64,000 nt of DNA from Gonatopus flavifemur (taxonomy: Eukaryota > Arthropoda > Insecta > Hymenoptera > Dryinidae). The notes under the pieces were generated by a model. It saw nothing but the letters and a program-made list of their open reading frames with translations, ran no database searches and had not been told where the DNA came from. A program made the translations under genes and the position numbers. Shown piece after piece: positions 11,501 to 26,500 of this stretch (position 1 is its first letter; the number at the start of each line of letters is the position of its first letter). The DNA is taken from assembly GCA_018340375.1 (NCBI GenBank), contig JAFFJZ010000001.1, forward strand, positions 56,846,001 to 56,910,000, written 5' to 3'.

Positions 11501-14500
11501 TCAAAACTAGTGATTAAATTTGATCATGACTTTATTTATACACACACGTGTGTGTAAGCGGTGGCTCGACTCAAATCATGTTAAATACGTGTGACATTGA
11601 TATCTGCGATATACGATTCAATCAAACGTGACTCAAGATATGATTTCAGATGAATGATATTACGAATTCTTGGAAATATGCATTTCTTTTCATTCGCTTA
11701 GCAATTTTATTATTTTTTTAAATGAATTCTAACGATTGGTTAATCGTTCGCAGGTGTAGATTATTAAAAGTGAAATTTCTCAAGATCTGTGTTTCTGCCT
11801 ATCTTGTACGGATACTTGCTTTTCTTTTTCCTTACAATGAAAAACTTGCTTGACAGTCATAAGATTGTACACGATTGCGGCGATAAGAATTATCTGTTTA
11901 GGATTTTTATCGATAACCTATTCCAATGATCGTTGTATCAATTTTCGATTTTTCAGGACGAACACTGTTACGCTTCGCTTGCATTCTTATGGGGAATTAA
12001 TTGCTGTTGCATGTACAACACTTCACTTTTACGCGGATTTTTTCCATACGATCAATTCCGCTCACTTCGTATTTTTAATACGACGAAGTTTGAGAGGAGG
12101 TTCTCATCAATTAAATTTCCAAATAAGGTGATTTTCTCAAATTTTTCTTGAAGAAGGAAATAAATTAAGAACTTCAGTGATTTGACTCTCATTAAATGCC
12201 TCTTAAAGTACACAAAAAACATTCTTTCAAGTTAAAGAATTCGAAACTTTAGAAGCGTTCTTCTCGAAACCAACTGAGTTTTCCCACTGGGCGGCACGAT
12301 ATCTCAAAAAGTACTGAATACATTGCTATTTGTTCTTTAATTTTAAAGTAGATCAAATATATTGAAGCTTGAACCTGAAAAGTGATATTTTTCCCAAGGA
12401 ACAGGCAAAATTTTGCTACGTACTTTCTGATCAACTAAGCAATAAATACAAATTTTAAATTGAGCTTCAAATATGAAATTGGAACTGCAAATGATTCCCA
12501 AAAATCATGCAAACGATTATAAACATCCCAAGCAGCAACAGAAGTTCAAAGTATATACGAAATAGAAACGTTCGTAGAATTTACGAATGAGATACGAAGA
12601 GCATATGATGAAAGTTCATGAAATATTTGAATGAGATTGTTTTGAATATACTTAGAACGTACATAGTACATTCGAAATGTACGATATTCATTCAATCGAC
12701 GTTCGATTGACGTACCGTCGTATATTCGATTACATACGTTCGATGAATATGCATAGCACCTATGAAACAGTCTCTTGGAATGTACATAGAACATATTTCG
12801 AATATTCTAAGAATGTTCATAGTATATATACAACGTTCGGTTGCTACTTGGGTACCCTACAAATGTCAATAATTTTTATAACTTATTTTCTCGTGTTTAG
12901 GAGTATGTTTTGAACTTTGGATTTATATTTAGAGCCAAATCCTAACAATGCACTTTATTGCTATATGACATTAAAATTTGCAATGATTGCTTAGTTATTC
13001 AAAAACTACGTAGTAAAATTTTGTTCGTTTTCTGATGCTCCATGGCCCTTAAGGCACTTTGAAAAACGAAAAAAACTGCAAAAATACGAAACTAAAATCA
13101 GCATGTTCGCCATTTTTTCAATTTTTAACTTTGTGCTGGTTTTTATCGGTTCAAGCTCTAACAAATGTGATATATTTCATACAAATTTTTAGTTTTCTGA
13201 TTTCAGATAATATTTGTGAGTGCTGTGCTACACTGAGAGCCCAATTTTTTAGATTGGAAGGAATTTTTCTTTGTCCTCATTCCAATAAATATTTTGTTCA
13301 ATTAAAAAAACCTCAGTTGGGAGGAAAAAAGGTTTCATCAAACTGCAACAACGAATTTTCAAATTGGAACAAAAATATGTTCCTTCTTAAATTTGAACAA
13401 AATTACTTCAATCCAATCAAAAATTTTATCATTGAAATGAATTATTTTCCCCATTGAAAACAAGATTTACCAGAATGAGGGCAAATAAATTTTCTTTCAA
13501 TCTAAGAAATTGGGTTCTCAGTGTACAATGCCACTCGCTCGAATAATTTTTTTTTAAACGGCCATGTTTCAGCCTGTATAAACAATTCAAATTACATAAT
13601 TTTCTACTAGAAAACATTGTTTTTGTAAGCTTCAAGATATATTGAATGAGTGTCAAAAAACTTCAGTTGTTTATTTACCTTTGTCTATGAAAACAAATTT
13701 ATAAAGATCACCGTATTTATCGGTCGCCAGATAAGAACCTCCCCTTAAGTGATTTGTCATCGGATGATTGAATTAAGCATTACTCTTGATATATTCACAG
13801 AATAGAATTAATTCGCTTCTATTCGGTTAACTGTCACAGTAAAAATATCACAGCTACGATTTCTCGCTGTACTAACTCATAAATAGCCGTAGTTGCAATT
13901 ACTTTAGCTTTGGCGGCAAAAAAGTGGGGTAAAGAGATGAACGGATGACTCAGAGAGTTCATTTTTGTGTGTATTTTAACAGATCTTTATCTCCACACTC
14001 AGAGTTGGAAAACCGCCGGGTTTTTTCTTTAAAACCCGCCTCCTCGCTAGGCCCAAGGTTTCTCTAATGATTTCCACTATAATTTACAGATTTTTTATTT
14101 TTTTTCGTATGATTTCATCAGTTTGCATATACGATCATATAGAATAATATATAATGATGATATAAAATGATATATTATTTCATAATATCATAAACACATA
14201 TTAAATAAACTGGAAAGTTACTGTTCACCTAGATTGTAATTAAGTTTAGAACTATTAAAATGTTAAAGTGCAATTTACAGGAACTGTAATGCTTCTCATT
14301 GCAATTTGATCCACGTCACCACAATTCAAATTAAATTTTGCAGTTTCTTGTGTTGGTTCTAAAATTTGACAGAAAGTTTTATTGTGTCTCATCTATTAAG
14401 AAATTTCAATACGAAATTATTCAGGAAAGAAACTGATTGAAATCGTAAAAATGTTGTGATTGATTGACCGCAATCATTCAATTTGGTTCTAATCATTTGC

Positions 14501-17500
14501 AAAATGTATTTAGATAATATTATCACAATATTGTACCAAAATATTTGTCATTATTGATTGAGTGATCAAATCACGTTTCTAATCTGTGGATTTTTAACTG
14601 AATTAAAGGGACATTCCAATGTAATGGGTTGAGAAAATTGATATCCTACTATCGGTCGGTCGGAGTGTTTTCCGTCTTGTAACGCTTCAGAAAAGAGCCT
14701 CAAATGGCGCACATTCGAATTTTGCGACAGTTTCATAGATGACCTTGCGGGGATGATTTCTCAAAAACGACTGATCGCATAGACTTCGAATTTCAACACG
14801 GTGTACTATCATGGCTTACAGACGATTCTGTACCTCAAGCTTGTTGATATTTTGATTTGAAATTATAATTTCATCTGATTTGTGATGCAAAAGAGGTGTT
14901 TTTTGTTTTACACTTTTGCAAGAACCACCGCGATTTTGTTGATTTTTGGTAACATAAAATCATTAAGGTACGGACGACGGTGGCGACAACATAAATCAAG
15001 AAACTTCTTGGATTTTCTGTTTCAGATCACTAGGAGGGCCGGAATCATCCCCGCAGACAGAAATTTTTTTTCAACACTCGTATTTGATATTATAAGTACA
15101 TAAATAAATATTTTTCATTACCAGCAAAAATTTTTGTCAAGTTTCCTTCATCATACCTTTAAGGGAAAAAAAGTTTGTTCGATTATCCTTGGTAGTTCCC
15201 GCTTTCTTTCCGACGTTTACATTGGAATGTCCTCTTAAAGATAAAAGTACAACATTTTTCCCTCATAATATCCATGATTGTACATGCAGGTACACATATA
15301 ATATCACTAGAATATTCCTTTATGTGAACCGAGAAGAAAAATACACTGTAAAAAAAACTTCGAGGAAATTCCAGTACCGTACTGGAAGCAATTAACCTGT
15401 ACATTTGTGCTGAAAAATTACATTCAAATCATGAAAATTCCAATACACGTATTAGAAAATTCTTGTATTTATACTTGAAAATTGAGGTAAAAAACATGAA
15501 TTTTCATGTAAAGTACGGAAAAATTCCGGTACAACAGGAACTTTCTTGTGCGTAAGCTCAAAAATTCGTTATGAACAGAACTTTTGCAGTTCCTGGGTAC
15601 CGGAAAATTCCAGTTTTTTTCAACAGTGTAGATTGGAATGGATTAAAATTCTGTCAAACTGAATCCATTCGAATCAATCTTTATGAAGTATATTCTAAGA
15701 AAAGTGAAAATCCTATCTAATTCAACCGGAATTTGATCTCAATAAAGTTGTATTCAAGAAAGTGTAACGCAATTTGATATATTTTTATCAGTTTGAATAA
15801 TTAGTCGTGAAGGAATTAATTGGTATTCATCGATTAGATAGTGAAATTCAACTGATTCAAACCAGAGAGATATTTATAACTGCAGAATCAGTGGAATCCT
15901 ATTGATTCTATAATGTAGAAAGAAAACTATAATCAATAAAGTAACTATTGATTAACCGTGGGACACCACACTACCTAAATGGAACAAAAACGCCACACTG
16001 GGGTTCCACATATCCCTTTTTTCGCATCACCGTTATTATCTTGATTTTCATCGTTGGGACATTTGTTTTTTTCTTTAATTATGCGTGGAAATTCTCAATA
16101 AAACAAATATCTACATGAATCAATTGAAATATCAATCCTTCATAGCAAAAAAAAAACAATTGAACACAAAACAGATGAGCAAAAGGAAGATTATTTGAAT
16201 AATTTCTCATTTGAACGTTAAGAACTTCAAAACTTCTCATGCGTGTGTGTCAGCTTAGGGAGATACTAGTGCCGGGACGCTAGCCATTTCGTATTGGCTA
16301 GTTTATTCAGAAAGTACTGGATCAATTCTTACAAAGTAAGTTCCTAAAGATTCCTCAGGGCTTACAGAATCTTTGGAAACTCAATTTTGATGGATTCATT
16401 CAATAGTTTTTGAATAAACAGGCCAATACGAAATGGCTAGCGTCCCGGCACTAGTATCCATTCAATTGAGACGGTTGATTGTCAAAAAACTCATCATGAA
16501 ATACTACGGAAATAATTGGGATGCGGAGATTTCATGTTGCCTCTAGATTTCAAATTGTCAGTAATAATGTAGAATTTCTTACTGGGGTTAAACAAACCCC
16601 AAGACTACAAACTATGTGTACTGCTTGACATCATGTACACGAATAACACTGGAATGGATCGTTACTCCTCCCACACACTCCCCCCTCCTAATGCGAGCGA
16701 TACTTGGACCGCTTCATCAAAACTGCTTGAGAAATATCTTTCCGAAAATCATCTGGGGTGTGCTATACGGAAAAAATAATTTAGCTGCAGCAGCTATGTA
16801 GCTAGCACGGACACGGACAGCCATTAAATTTAGCTGCAGGAGCTAATTTAATGGCTGTCCGTGTCCGTGTTAGTTACTTAGCTGCTGCAGCTAAATTATT
16901 TTTTCCGTGTACACCCCGGAATGGCATCCTAGGGTTAAGACGCCTCGAGTAGAAAATTTTTTTGAATCATATAGAATTTATATAAAATTATATACAATTT
17001 ATATATCAACTATATTGAATTATATAAAAAATTATGAAAATTTTTCCCCTCGGGTTATGTGACATTTTGAATGGGTTTTTTCAACGCGTGCCAACCTGTA
17101 AAAACCCACTGGGCCCAACTGTCCCCGCTCGAGTCTCGTAAATGAATGGGTAAGTCTTTTCCATTTATATTATGCTCATAACCAGAGGAAATGATAAATC
17201 ACTTTTATTTAAACCAGAAATATAATTCAATGGGAGAAATGAAAGTAGTCTCTGTCTCAACTCTGTACACCCAAATCGGCAATAAGTACAATTTATCTGC
17301 TAATCGATGGAAGACTTAGCACCGTTTTTTCAGTAGAATTTAACAGATTCTCAGTACTCCTTGATCGAATCGAATTCAGAAAGAATACATAATCGTTATC
17401 TATTCGTTTCAAATTACTGTTGGTAATATATTCATACAATTGACGTTTAGAGAATAGAAAATGAATTCATGACACGAATATAAAAACTGGACAATTTGTA

Positions 17501-20500
17501 TACCTCGTTGGAGCATGTAAAAATTCATAAATGTATCTTGTGAACATCACGATTACATATCTAATTCGATCAAACGAATTTCAATATCTCTTCAAGGAGT
17601 GTGGTTCTGATAATTGATATTTTCGTATACGTAAATACGACGATGATGACCAAAATGAGTATTCTCACAGGTGTTTATTACAATGATGGATAACGAATGG
17701 TCACGAATAAGCATAATAATAAACAATAAAATCATCTTCCTACGACGAATAATTGTACAAAGAATCCCTGGGCTCTCGGTTGTGCATTTCTCAGTTGATT
17801 ACTTATACCTACACTCTTGTTTTCTTGTCTAGTCAAATCATATCTATGAAGCTGTTTAGTAATACATAAACGTCATGAAACTCACGTCACACTTTGACGA
17901 GGATCATTTATTGTGATACCGTGTGGTTGCGTATTATGTGCATATGTATCACCATACACGTACTTGGAGAACAACACACCGATATGCGTGTTGTTGTTTT
18001 CCTTGTAAGGCCAGACGATGTTATATGCAGCCGATCGAAAAGTAGAAAAGAGAAAGAGATGGGGAACGAGGGGAGAAACGTACAATACCAAAGCCTACAC
18101 ACGTGAAGAGGATTGGCCTGGTTGGTACTGGTTTATTATTATAGGATGGGGTAGGAGTGAAACGACTCTACTCGAATACTATGATTACTCACACTTTGAT
18201 AATAAGCTCGACCATTCTTTTCTTTTCCACATTCCGCTAACCTCAGTTGAATTTTTCTTCAGAATTGGTGCTAGGTCAGAGGAGCTAGGATTTTATTGAA
18301 TTATACCGTGTCGGTGAATTGAGAGTATACGAGGTATGTAATAAAATGTTTATTGCTATAGTACATTTTATGGAATCAAATGTCTTTCTATACGGTCCGA
18401 GTTCAAACTGTTATTATATTATCTAGTTCGATTCAGCTGTGGTTCAATTGTATCTTCCATTACGGGTGAACGTTTTTTTTTCAGTTGGGTAGGTATCTGA
18501 ACAATTACTCCAGAATTCATTTATTTGGATGGCTAAGAATTAGCTATAGGAGTTATTTTGTAGCAGTCATAGTCAGTTTAGCTGCCACAGCACTAAACCA
18601 CCAAACCAAACCATCAACCACCAAAACTTGTACAGTCATAGCTAGAATTTTCTACTATGGTAGCTAATAGATAGGTATAGTTGCCATTCTCATAGCTATA
18701 GCAGTGAAAAAAGGGAGCTAAAAAAGTGAGTAGCTGCTAGAGCTATTTGATTTTTTTTGCGTGTGTACCTGAATTCCCTGTACGTGATATTCAAACAATG
18801 ATGGAGGAGTCTGTTGTGGATCAATTCTGAAGTCCTTTATTCGTACATAAAGAAGGCAGGACTATATTTCACGATCATTCAAATTAGTTCATCAATCTTG
18901 TCTCGTTATTCGTTTGGTTGTCACCAAATATGAATTTTAACAGCATGGCGACTTTTGACAGGGTGTTTTTTGAAAATTCGATTATTGATGAATCCTTCTT
19001 TCATTAAACCCAAAAGCGCAATTCAATTAGATTAAAAAATTTCCGAAATTATGTATCATATTAAATTCTATATAAATTCTATATAATTTTGAAAATTTCC
19101 ACATTCGGGCGATCAACCCCGAATAAAGATTGACTTTTTCATTCATCTAACACGAACGAAAAGCCCTCAAACAAGCTGATCTGTAGCAGTTAAATGCTTT
19201 CAAATTCATTTTCTTTTAGTCACCGACAGTTGAATGCTTGAGGCACCCATTCATAGCGTTAAAGGGGAAAGTACATGTAAACGTACCGTTTTTTAAGAAT
19301 TCATCACGAAAAATTGGCTGAGGATTCGTTAATGAAATAACGCACATCTCGAAGTCCACGTTCCAAACTATCTTTATAATTTTGTTAAGACAAAAATATT
19401 CCGAAATGAAGGAGCTACAGCTGCTAGAAGCTGGTTCCTCGTTTTTGCGCCGTGCAGCCTACAGGCATCAATTTTTTTCTCAAATCTAAAAACCAAAATT
19501 CTATCGTTAGATGATGTGAAAACGCACAACTTGACAGAGTCGAAACAAATGAAAATGAAAAATTGAAAAAAGCAATGTAAATAAATTTTCTTTTTTGTTT
19601 TTCTCTCCGTCAAGTTGTGCGTTTTGATATATTTTAACGATAGAATTTTGGTTTTTTGATTTTAGATAAAAATTGAGACCTGTAGGCTGCACGGCGCAAA
19701 AACGAGATACCAACTCGTAGCTCCGCCATTTCGAAATATTTGTGTCTCAAAAAAATTGTAAAGATAGTTTTGAAGGTATATTTTAAGGTGTGCTTAATTT
19801 CATTATTTCATCCCTGGTTAAAAGAATCCATTGAATCTGACAAATGAAATTCAATGAGATTTGGTCAGAACATTGTCCAAGTTTAATCGTAATTTAGTGA
19901 GATTTGGCCAGATTCAACGAGATTCACATGAAAGTTCTGACCAAATCTCATTGAAAAATCACCGGTGAGATTTGGTCAGAACATTGTCCACGTTTAATTG
20001 TAATTTAATGAGAATTGGTCAGAATCAATGGGTTCTTTTAACCAGGGATCTTTGAGCAATGAATTGTAATAAATTCTCAAAAAAAAGGTACATTAGCTTA
20101 TATATTCTCCCATAAGGTGATACTAGCGGCGTGGCAGCAGCCAAATCGTTTATAACAAACTACGGGCAAACACTTCATATTGATTAAAATATCGCTCTGT
20201 ACAGCATTTCTACTTGAATCAGAAAAGTGCTGTACAGAGCGACATGTTGATTAGAATGAAGCGTTTGTTATATAATTTGTTATATCCCCTTAAGTTGTTA
20301 CGTCACCAACTGAATCTATCCGTATCATTTATCTGATCCTTGCCTTGTACTGATTCTTGTTCTACGAATTTTTTCTGCCACTTTGCGTGTATTTTTCGGA
20401 GCATTCTTTCTTCAGTTCTGCAATTTTCCTTTCAAGACACAATATTTTTTCATTTAGTTCGTTTATAATTCCGTAAGCTTCGGCAAGATCCCTCGAGACT

Positions 20501-23500
20501 CGTTTCTGTCGTTTCATTTTTCGAAAGATTTTGTCCGCTGCATCGGGTTCTTCGATTTTCTTTACAAACGGGAACGAAGATTGGACCCTGTTGCGTTTCC
20601 GCGTCTTTCTCGACTCGACCTTTTCGTTTGCTCTTCTTTCGTAACAATCGAATTTTCTGTTGCTCTTTCCGCGTTCGATCTATCGTCGATTTGATTCCTT
20701 TTTCATTCTTGAGACGCCAATACCGTTCTCGATCTTCCGCCCTTTTCTGCTCCTACTGTTCTTCAGTGAAATTGCTTCTTCTTTTCTGTTGTCGTTGTTG
20801 AGCCAAATCTTTTTGCCGTTCGTGTTTTGATATTTCTGTCTTTCTCTCGCATCGACCCATTTGGTGGAATACATTATATCTATAAATCAAGTTGAAGCTC
20901 AGATCCAAAGTAAATTTGGTGTGTGTATTTCAGTGAAATTGAACAGAATTTGAGAAAGATTTCTTCTTCTATGAAGGAATACTATCGTTCAGAACTTGCA
21001 CAAAACGTCCAAGCGTGTTCTTTTGTCTCGAATCGTGACATATGTTCGTGAATGTTCATGAATGCATCCTGAACTTATTCCAACATTCTGAAGTATAAAA
21101 AATCGGTTCCAAGTTCAGTATGCTATCTTGTCTATTTGTTGCAAAGACTCCTACACCTACACGAAGAAAATATTCCATTGAATATTACAATGTACCATCG
21201 GATCAGAGCGCCATATCGGTTCCTTCGAGAAAGATTACTGTGCGATTGCATACACGGAGAAAAAAAGACCTTCTAAATATTACTACATTTTGTACTGAAG
21301 TGACAGGATAAGTAGAATAATTTTTACAACACAGTGTAGTAAAAATTCATGCTTTATGATGTGAAATTGCGCCAAATTAAACGATTTTTTGAATCATGAA
21401 GCATTAATTTTCACTACACTATGTTGTAAAAATTATACTTTGTCACTTATGCTGCTATTTTAGTAGAAAATAAGAGTAATTTTTCTCTAACGAACCGATA
21501 TGGCGCCCTGTAACATGTATGTCATATTATAATATTTAATGAAATATTCTCTCCGTGTATGAAACTTAGCACATTTGCGAGTTTTTGGATGAATTTCTCC
21601 GTCAAAAGACAATTTTTATTTTCGAAATTGAATTCTTCTCCAAGTATTGTCATTCGACAAAGCAATACGAAAACTCCATACGACTCGATAACGTAAACTC
21701 GAACGCGTTAAGCTGCATTAGCGATACCATGAAGTTACATTGATAACATGAATGAATTCCATGTAATATCTTCGATGTGGACTGCCGAGACTCGAACGAA
21801 ACCATCACTGTTGTGATTTTTTCGTTTTTGTTTGATATTTGTTCAACATACATAATATACAAGTTAAAAAAAGTGTATTAAGGAACACGTAACGCTGATT
21901 AATTTTACGACGAGGTCGAGGATAATTTTATTCGGTCACGTGTGCGGACAATAATTTCACTCGGTCACGAACAGTTCTAATCGGTCACGAGACCGGTTCG
22001 ACAGCGACCGAACAGAAACTGCTGCTGCCGCCGCCACCGTTCGTAATTGCTCGATATTTTCTCGGCAAACCGCTATTTGAGGTTAGGTTGAATATTTTTC
22101 CGCTCTTCAACATTAAATTCAATATTCGACTACGGTTACATCATTTTTTCTTGGATAAAAGAGTAAAAAAAAACAACAAGCATGACCGAGTGAACACGTA
22201 ATTCGCGTATACACGTTGATCCTCTTACCTTAAAAAAATTGTATATCTCGTTGAAGTCACGGGAGTTCAGTTCAATCGCAAAAGAAACAACACATTCGTG
22301 TTCAACCGACATGGACGTACTTCGAGTAGCGCAACCGTATTTACGCGTACGGACTGATGTTTGGAAGGGAGTGGGATTTTTTTGGTACCCATTGATGGTA
22401 ATTGCAGGACATGCATGAGCGAAGTATCTGGATAGTGAAATCATTTGCTGGGAATAGGGTCCGAGGAGTATAAAAGAACACGAATATCAGAAAATCATCG
22501 GTTTTTCAGATGTAAGGAGCTTCTTTTCAAATATTTCAATGGATCAGCTTTTCCGGATCTCATCAGCTAGGGAATTCCAGAACCTAAACCCAGAAATCAG
22601 AAAAGAATTATTGTAGGTGCTGGTTCTGTGCTGTGGAATAGCTAGAACATCAGCCCTAACGCGGGTTACAGGACCAGGACGGTGTAGAAAAAGCAATTGG
22701 AAAATATAAAACAGGGAAGAAGGTAATCGAGTAATGGATCATCTGAATAATAAAATACACCAAGAGAGTAATTTCTTCGCTCTTTCAACTTCAACCCATT
22801 CAATACCCGATAGTATGGCGTAATGTGCTCATCGCGTTTTAAATAACAAAATAAAGCGTATACAACCCTAGTAATGTCCACATAAACAAGACAACAATAG
22901 TCGAAATAAGGTAGAATGAGCGTATTGTTCACGGTTTCAATAATATTTGGCAAGATTCGATAAGTCTCCGTCGAAAGATTCATTGGATCTTTCCATGTAA
23001 CTCAATATAATTGGGAATTTCCAAATCGGCTTTAACCAGAACGCTGTACAAGATTCAATAGGTTTCTTCAACGAGGCCCATATGTGCACGAATGTGGGGC
23101 CAGTTATATGGTTCATTCTTGGATCAAGAATGGCTCCACGTGTATTCACACATGGGGGGGGGGGGGGGTGGTCGTGAAATTTTAGATTCTCGCCCAAAAT
23201 TGATCTCTTCGTACATGAAATAATACACAAAGAGATATGATTTATATTTGAATAAAATGAATGCAAATTTATATCCTAGCCTTCATGATTTCATGTCGAT
23301 TTATAAACGATACATCTAAAAAATATACTTAAGAGATCGACTTTGATCCAGAAACAGACTTCGTATTGACAATTTTTTTCCGCTAAATAGAGTTGATCTG
23401 AAATAGAACTTGATATTCTTCGTGATGCAAATCTCAGTCTTGGATAACGAAAGCTTGTTTTAATATGGATGGCATGTACGGTCAATTCTTAGGAATAGTT

Positions 23501-26500
23501 TCTAAGTGCTTGCTTAGACTCGTGCATAACGTACAACTAAACTTTATATGCCGTTCTTGTGTCAGGATATTCTCTGGGTAAATGCATTCTAAATTTAGAA
23601 ACGCTATGCTATTTGTTTCGTCATTTATTCGTACTTCACGTTGATTGAAAATTTGAAACTCATGGTAGCGAGACACATTTTTCTCTGGGAAACTTTCAAA
23701 CCATGAGTCGATTAAAATTAATAGCAAACTTCGGTCTCGATCTGTTTGTTGTTTGTTACAATATCTTATCTTACCATCTACGAGAGTAACGCAACTATTT
23801 TATATTTTAATAGAAATTGATTGCACGGGGTTTTTTGGTTGGAAATTGATTGCCTCGATTAACACGATTGTCCGTAGACTGAATCAGTCAGCGCAAATAT
23901 TCTGTTAGTTTAGCCAACTAACCTTGTTCTGGTTACTAATTAGTTGTTGTAACTACTTTTTTAGGTGGTCGAAAATTGGCTACTCGAGTCGTTGCTGCAA
24001 TTATTCTTCCTTTCCAGGTGCTGTTATCAGAGTTGTTAGCATTGCAAAATCCAAAGCTACCATTATACGGCACTGTTTACTAAACTCTCCAGTACTGACA
24101 AGTATGAAGTTTCCAGGGGTAGTTGGACAGAAAGTACTGGGAGGAAATCAAAATAATGAAATTTCGCGTGGAAATTCAAATTCAATCCATACTGACGCAG
24201 CACCTTTGCTGGAGTGGCCAGTCTTGTTTCCTCGCAACATTATATATCAACACTGATCCAGTATAATGTTTATTGTATTTCGTAGTGCTATCAACTAGTG
24301 ATGGGGATCCTTGAAGAAGATCGATCCTTTATTATAAAAATTCGATACCTTTCATATAAAAAAGAATCGATCTTCATAGATCTCCATCACCACTATCAAC
24401 TCTGGTTCAGTACTGGCTCAAGACTGTCTGTCTACGAGGACTAATATTCTTTATGAAATTTGTTGAACAATTAGTGCAAACTGTTTCTAAATAGAAAACA
24501 TTGTTTTCGTTGAACTATGGTATTTTGCCAGCACCCGAGCAGAAAATTGATATTAATTACAGAATGTTTTTGTGTGATTTGAGCCTACAACTGGATTTTA
24601 GAATTAATTTTCACACTATGGACATGGATCTCACTTATGAATTTGTTTGTTTTCGAGTTCGCATAAGATTCACAGAAAATGTTACAGAATAAGTAAAAAC
24701 TTAAACACATTTCAAATTTTCACATACCAACGATTAAAAAATGAAAACGTATCATTCATCGACTGTAACGAACAGTCAGTTGTTTAGTATATTCTATTGT
24801 TTATCTGTAGCGTTTCCAGGGTGTATTCATGTGGGTTCCGGTAAGTTTCGATTGAGAGCTCTTCTTGCATCGTAGATATGGGGGTTGGTAAGTAGCTTCG
24901 AATACAATCTTAATTGGCTCCTCGAATGAGACGAGTGATATATTATTTATATGATCCACAAGACAAGGTTATTTGAATCAGACATTTTTAAATTTAATAC
25001 ATCAAGATGATAAAGAGCGAGACTCTAGTTATATCATGATATAATGATCGACCATACCAAACTGCTTCAACTAAAACGTCAACGTTGGTATTCTCTCATA
25101 ACACGAAAAAAACATTGGTTCAAAGATCAGTACATTCTGCATTGTAAAAATGTTACTAATAATCACTGTGCGAATGCAATTTTTTACAGGTGGAATATTT
25201 AATTTGCGTAAAATTGCATATGATATATTCTTTTTCCTATCGCACGGAGAATAAAAACATTTTATAATCTTTTTTCACTACCTCAAATTCAAAACAAATA
25301 CTTTTCATCGCCGTTATAACCCCGGTGATAATTTCCTAATAATTCTGATACAATTCGAACCACGAGAATGTTGTGGAGAAAACAACAAAATCTCCAGGGT
25401 AAAAGCAAGTGTTACGAAATATGAATTCCACGAACGCGCAAACAAGGGATTACGAACTTCATCCAACTATGTATTATTTTCAATGAGCTCCGTAGGAATG
25501 AGATTATTCCAGCAAAATTATTATTAATACCATATGATCAAATATTTTTCATAATACGCAACTCGTAATTTTCACTCGTATGGTAGTAGCTGTTCTTATT
25601 CGCCGGTATTATTTTCATATGACGGTTTAACAGCATCCTTCTTTTCAATGCATCAACCGAGAAAATCCATAATTAGGATAAAGTAGCGGTTTATAAGACC
25701 GGCGTTCTTGTACGCAACGTGAGTTATTTCAGCACTCTAACAGGTTGTCAACGTTGAAAACCCAAGTTTATTCTCTGTATACCGTACGACGCTTCAACGA
25801 CCCAACATAGGCTGTTGCCCTATCTTCCTCGCTTCTAATGGAATCTCCTTGGCGGAGTAAGACACCGCTATAACTACGTGGAACAGTTAGATAAAAATGA
25901 TCTGCTTGAACGTTAACTTATAAAACATGATATGCTATGATATTTATATTGTTTCATCCTAATGCGACGACCTACATTCTCTGATATTCACCCTTCCACG
26001 CGATTTTTATTTTCGATTATAGTACAGTGGGGTAAAATGACAACATGCGATCGATATTCGATAAAAATGTACCCCAAATCTTTGCGCGTGAAATTTCTAA
26101 TAGGAGTCGAAGTTTTGTACTACTGGATATGCAATGACTTACTGCACATTTTTATTGAGCTTTTCATTTATTTGATAAAATTCTAATAGATAAACTTTTC
26201 CAAATTACTTGCCTTTTCGTTTCCTGTTAGATAACAACATTTCATCATCTAATAAAACAGAGTGGAGAACATTTTAATAATCTTTATACCGCGGTTTGAG
26301 TTTCAGTTACAAAATAATACACTTTTTTTTCTTCATGTTTATTTGCATAAGTTAAAAAAGAAACACAAACTCAACGTAATAAACCTAAAGCGAAGTTGAA
26401 AGTGGCAAAACTGTGTATGCATTCGATACAATTTATGTACTCGTTGAAGCCAACTACCCAGTAGTTCCATATCAGATGAGTATAGTCAACTCAAACAAGT

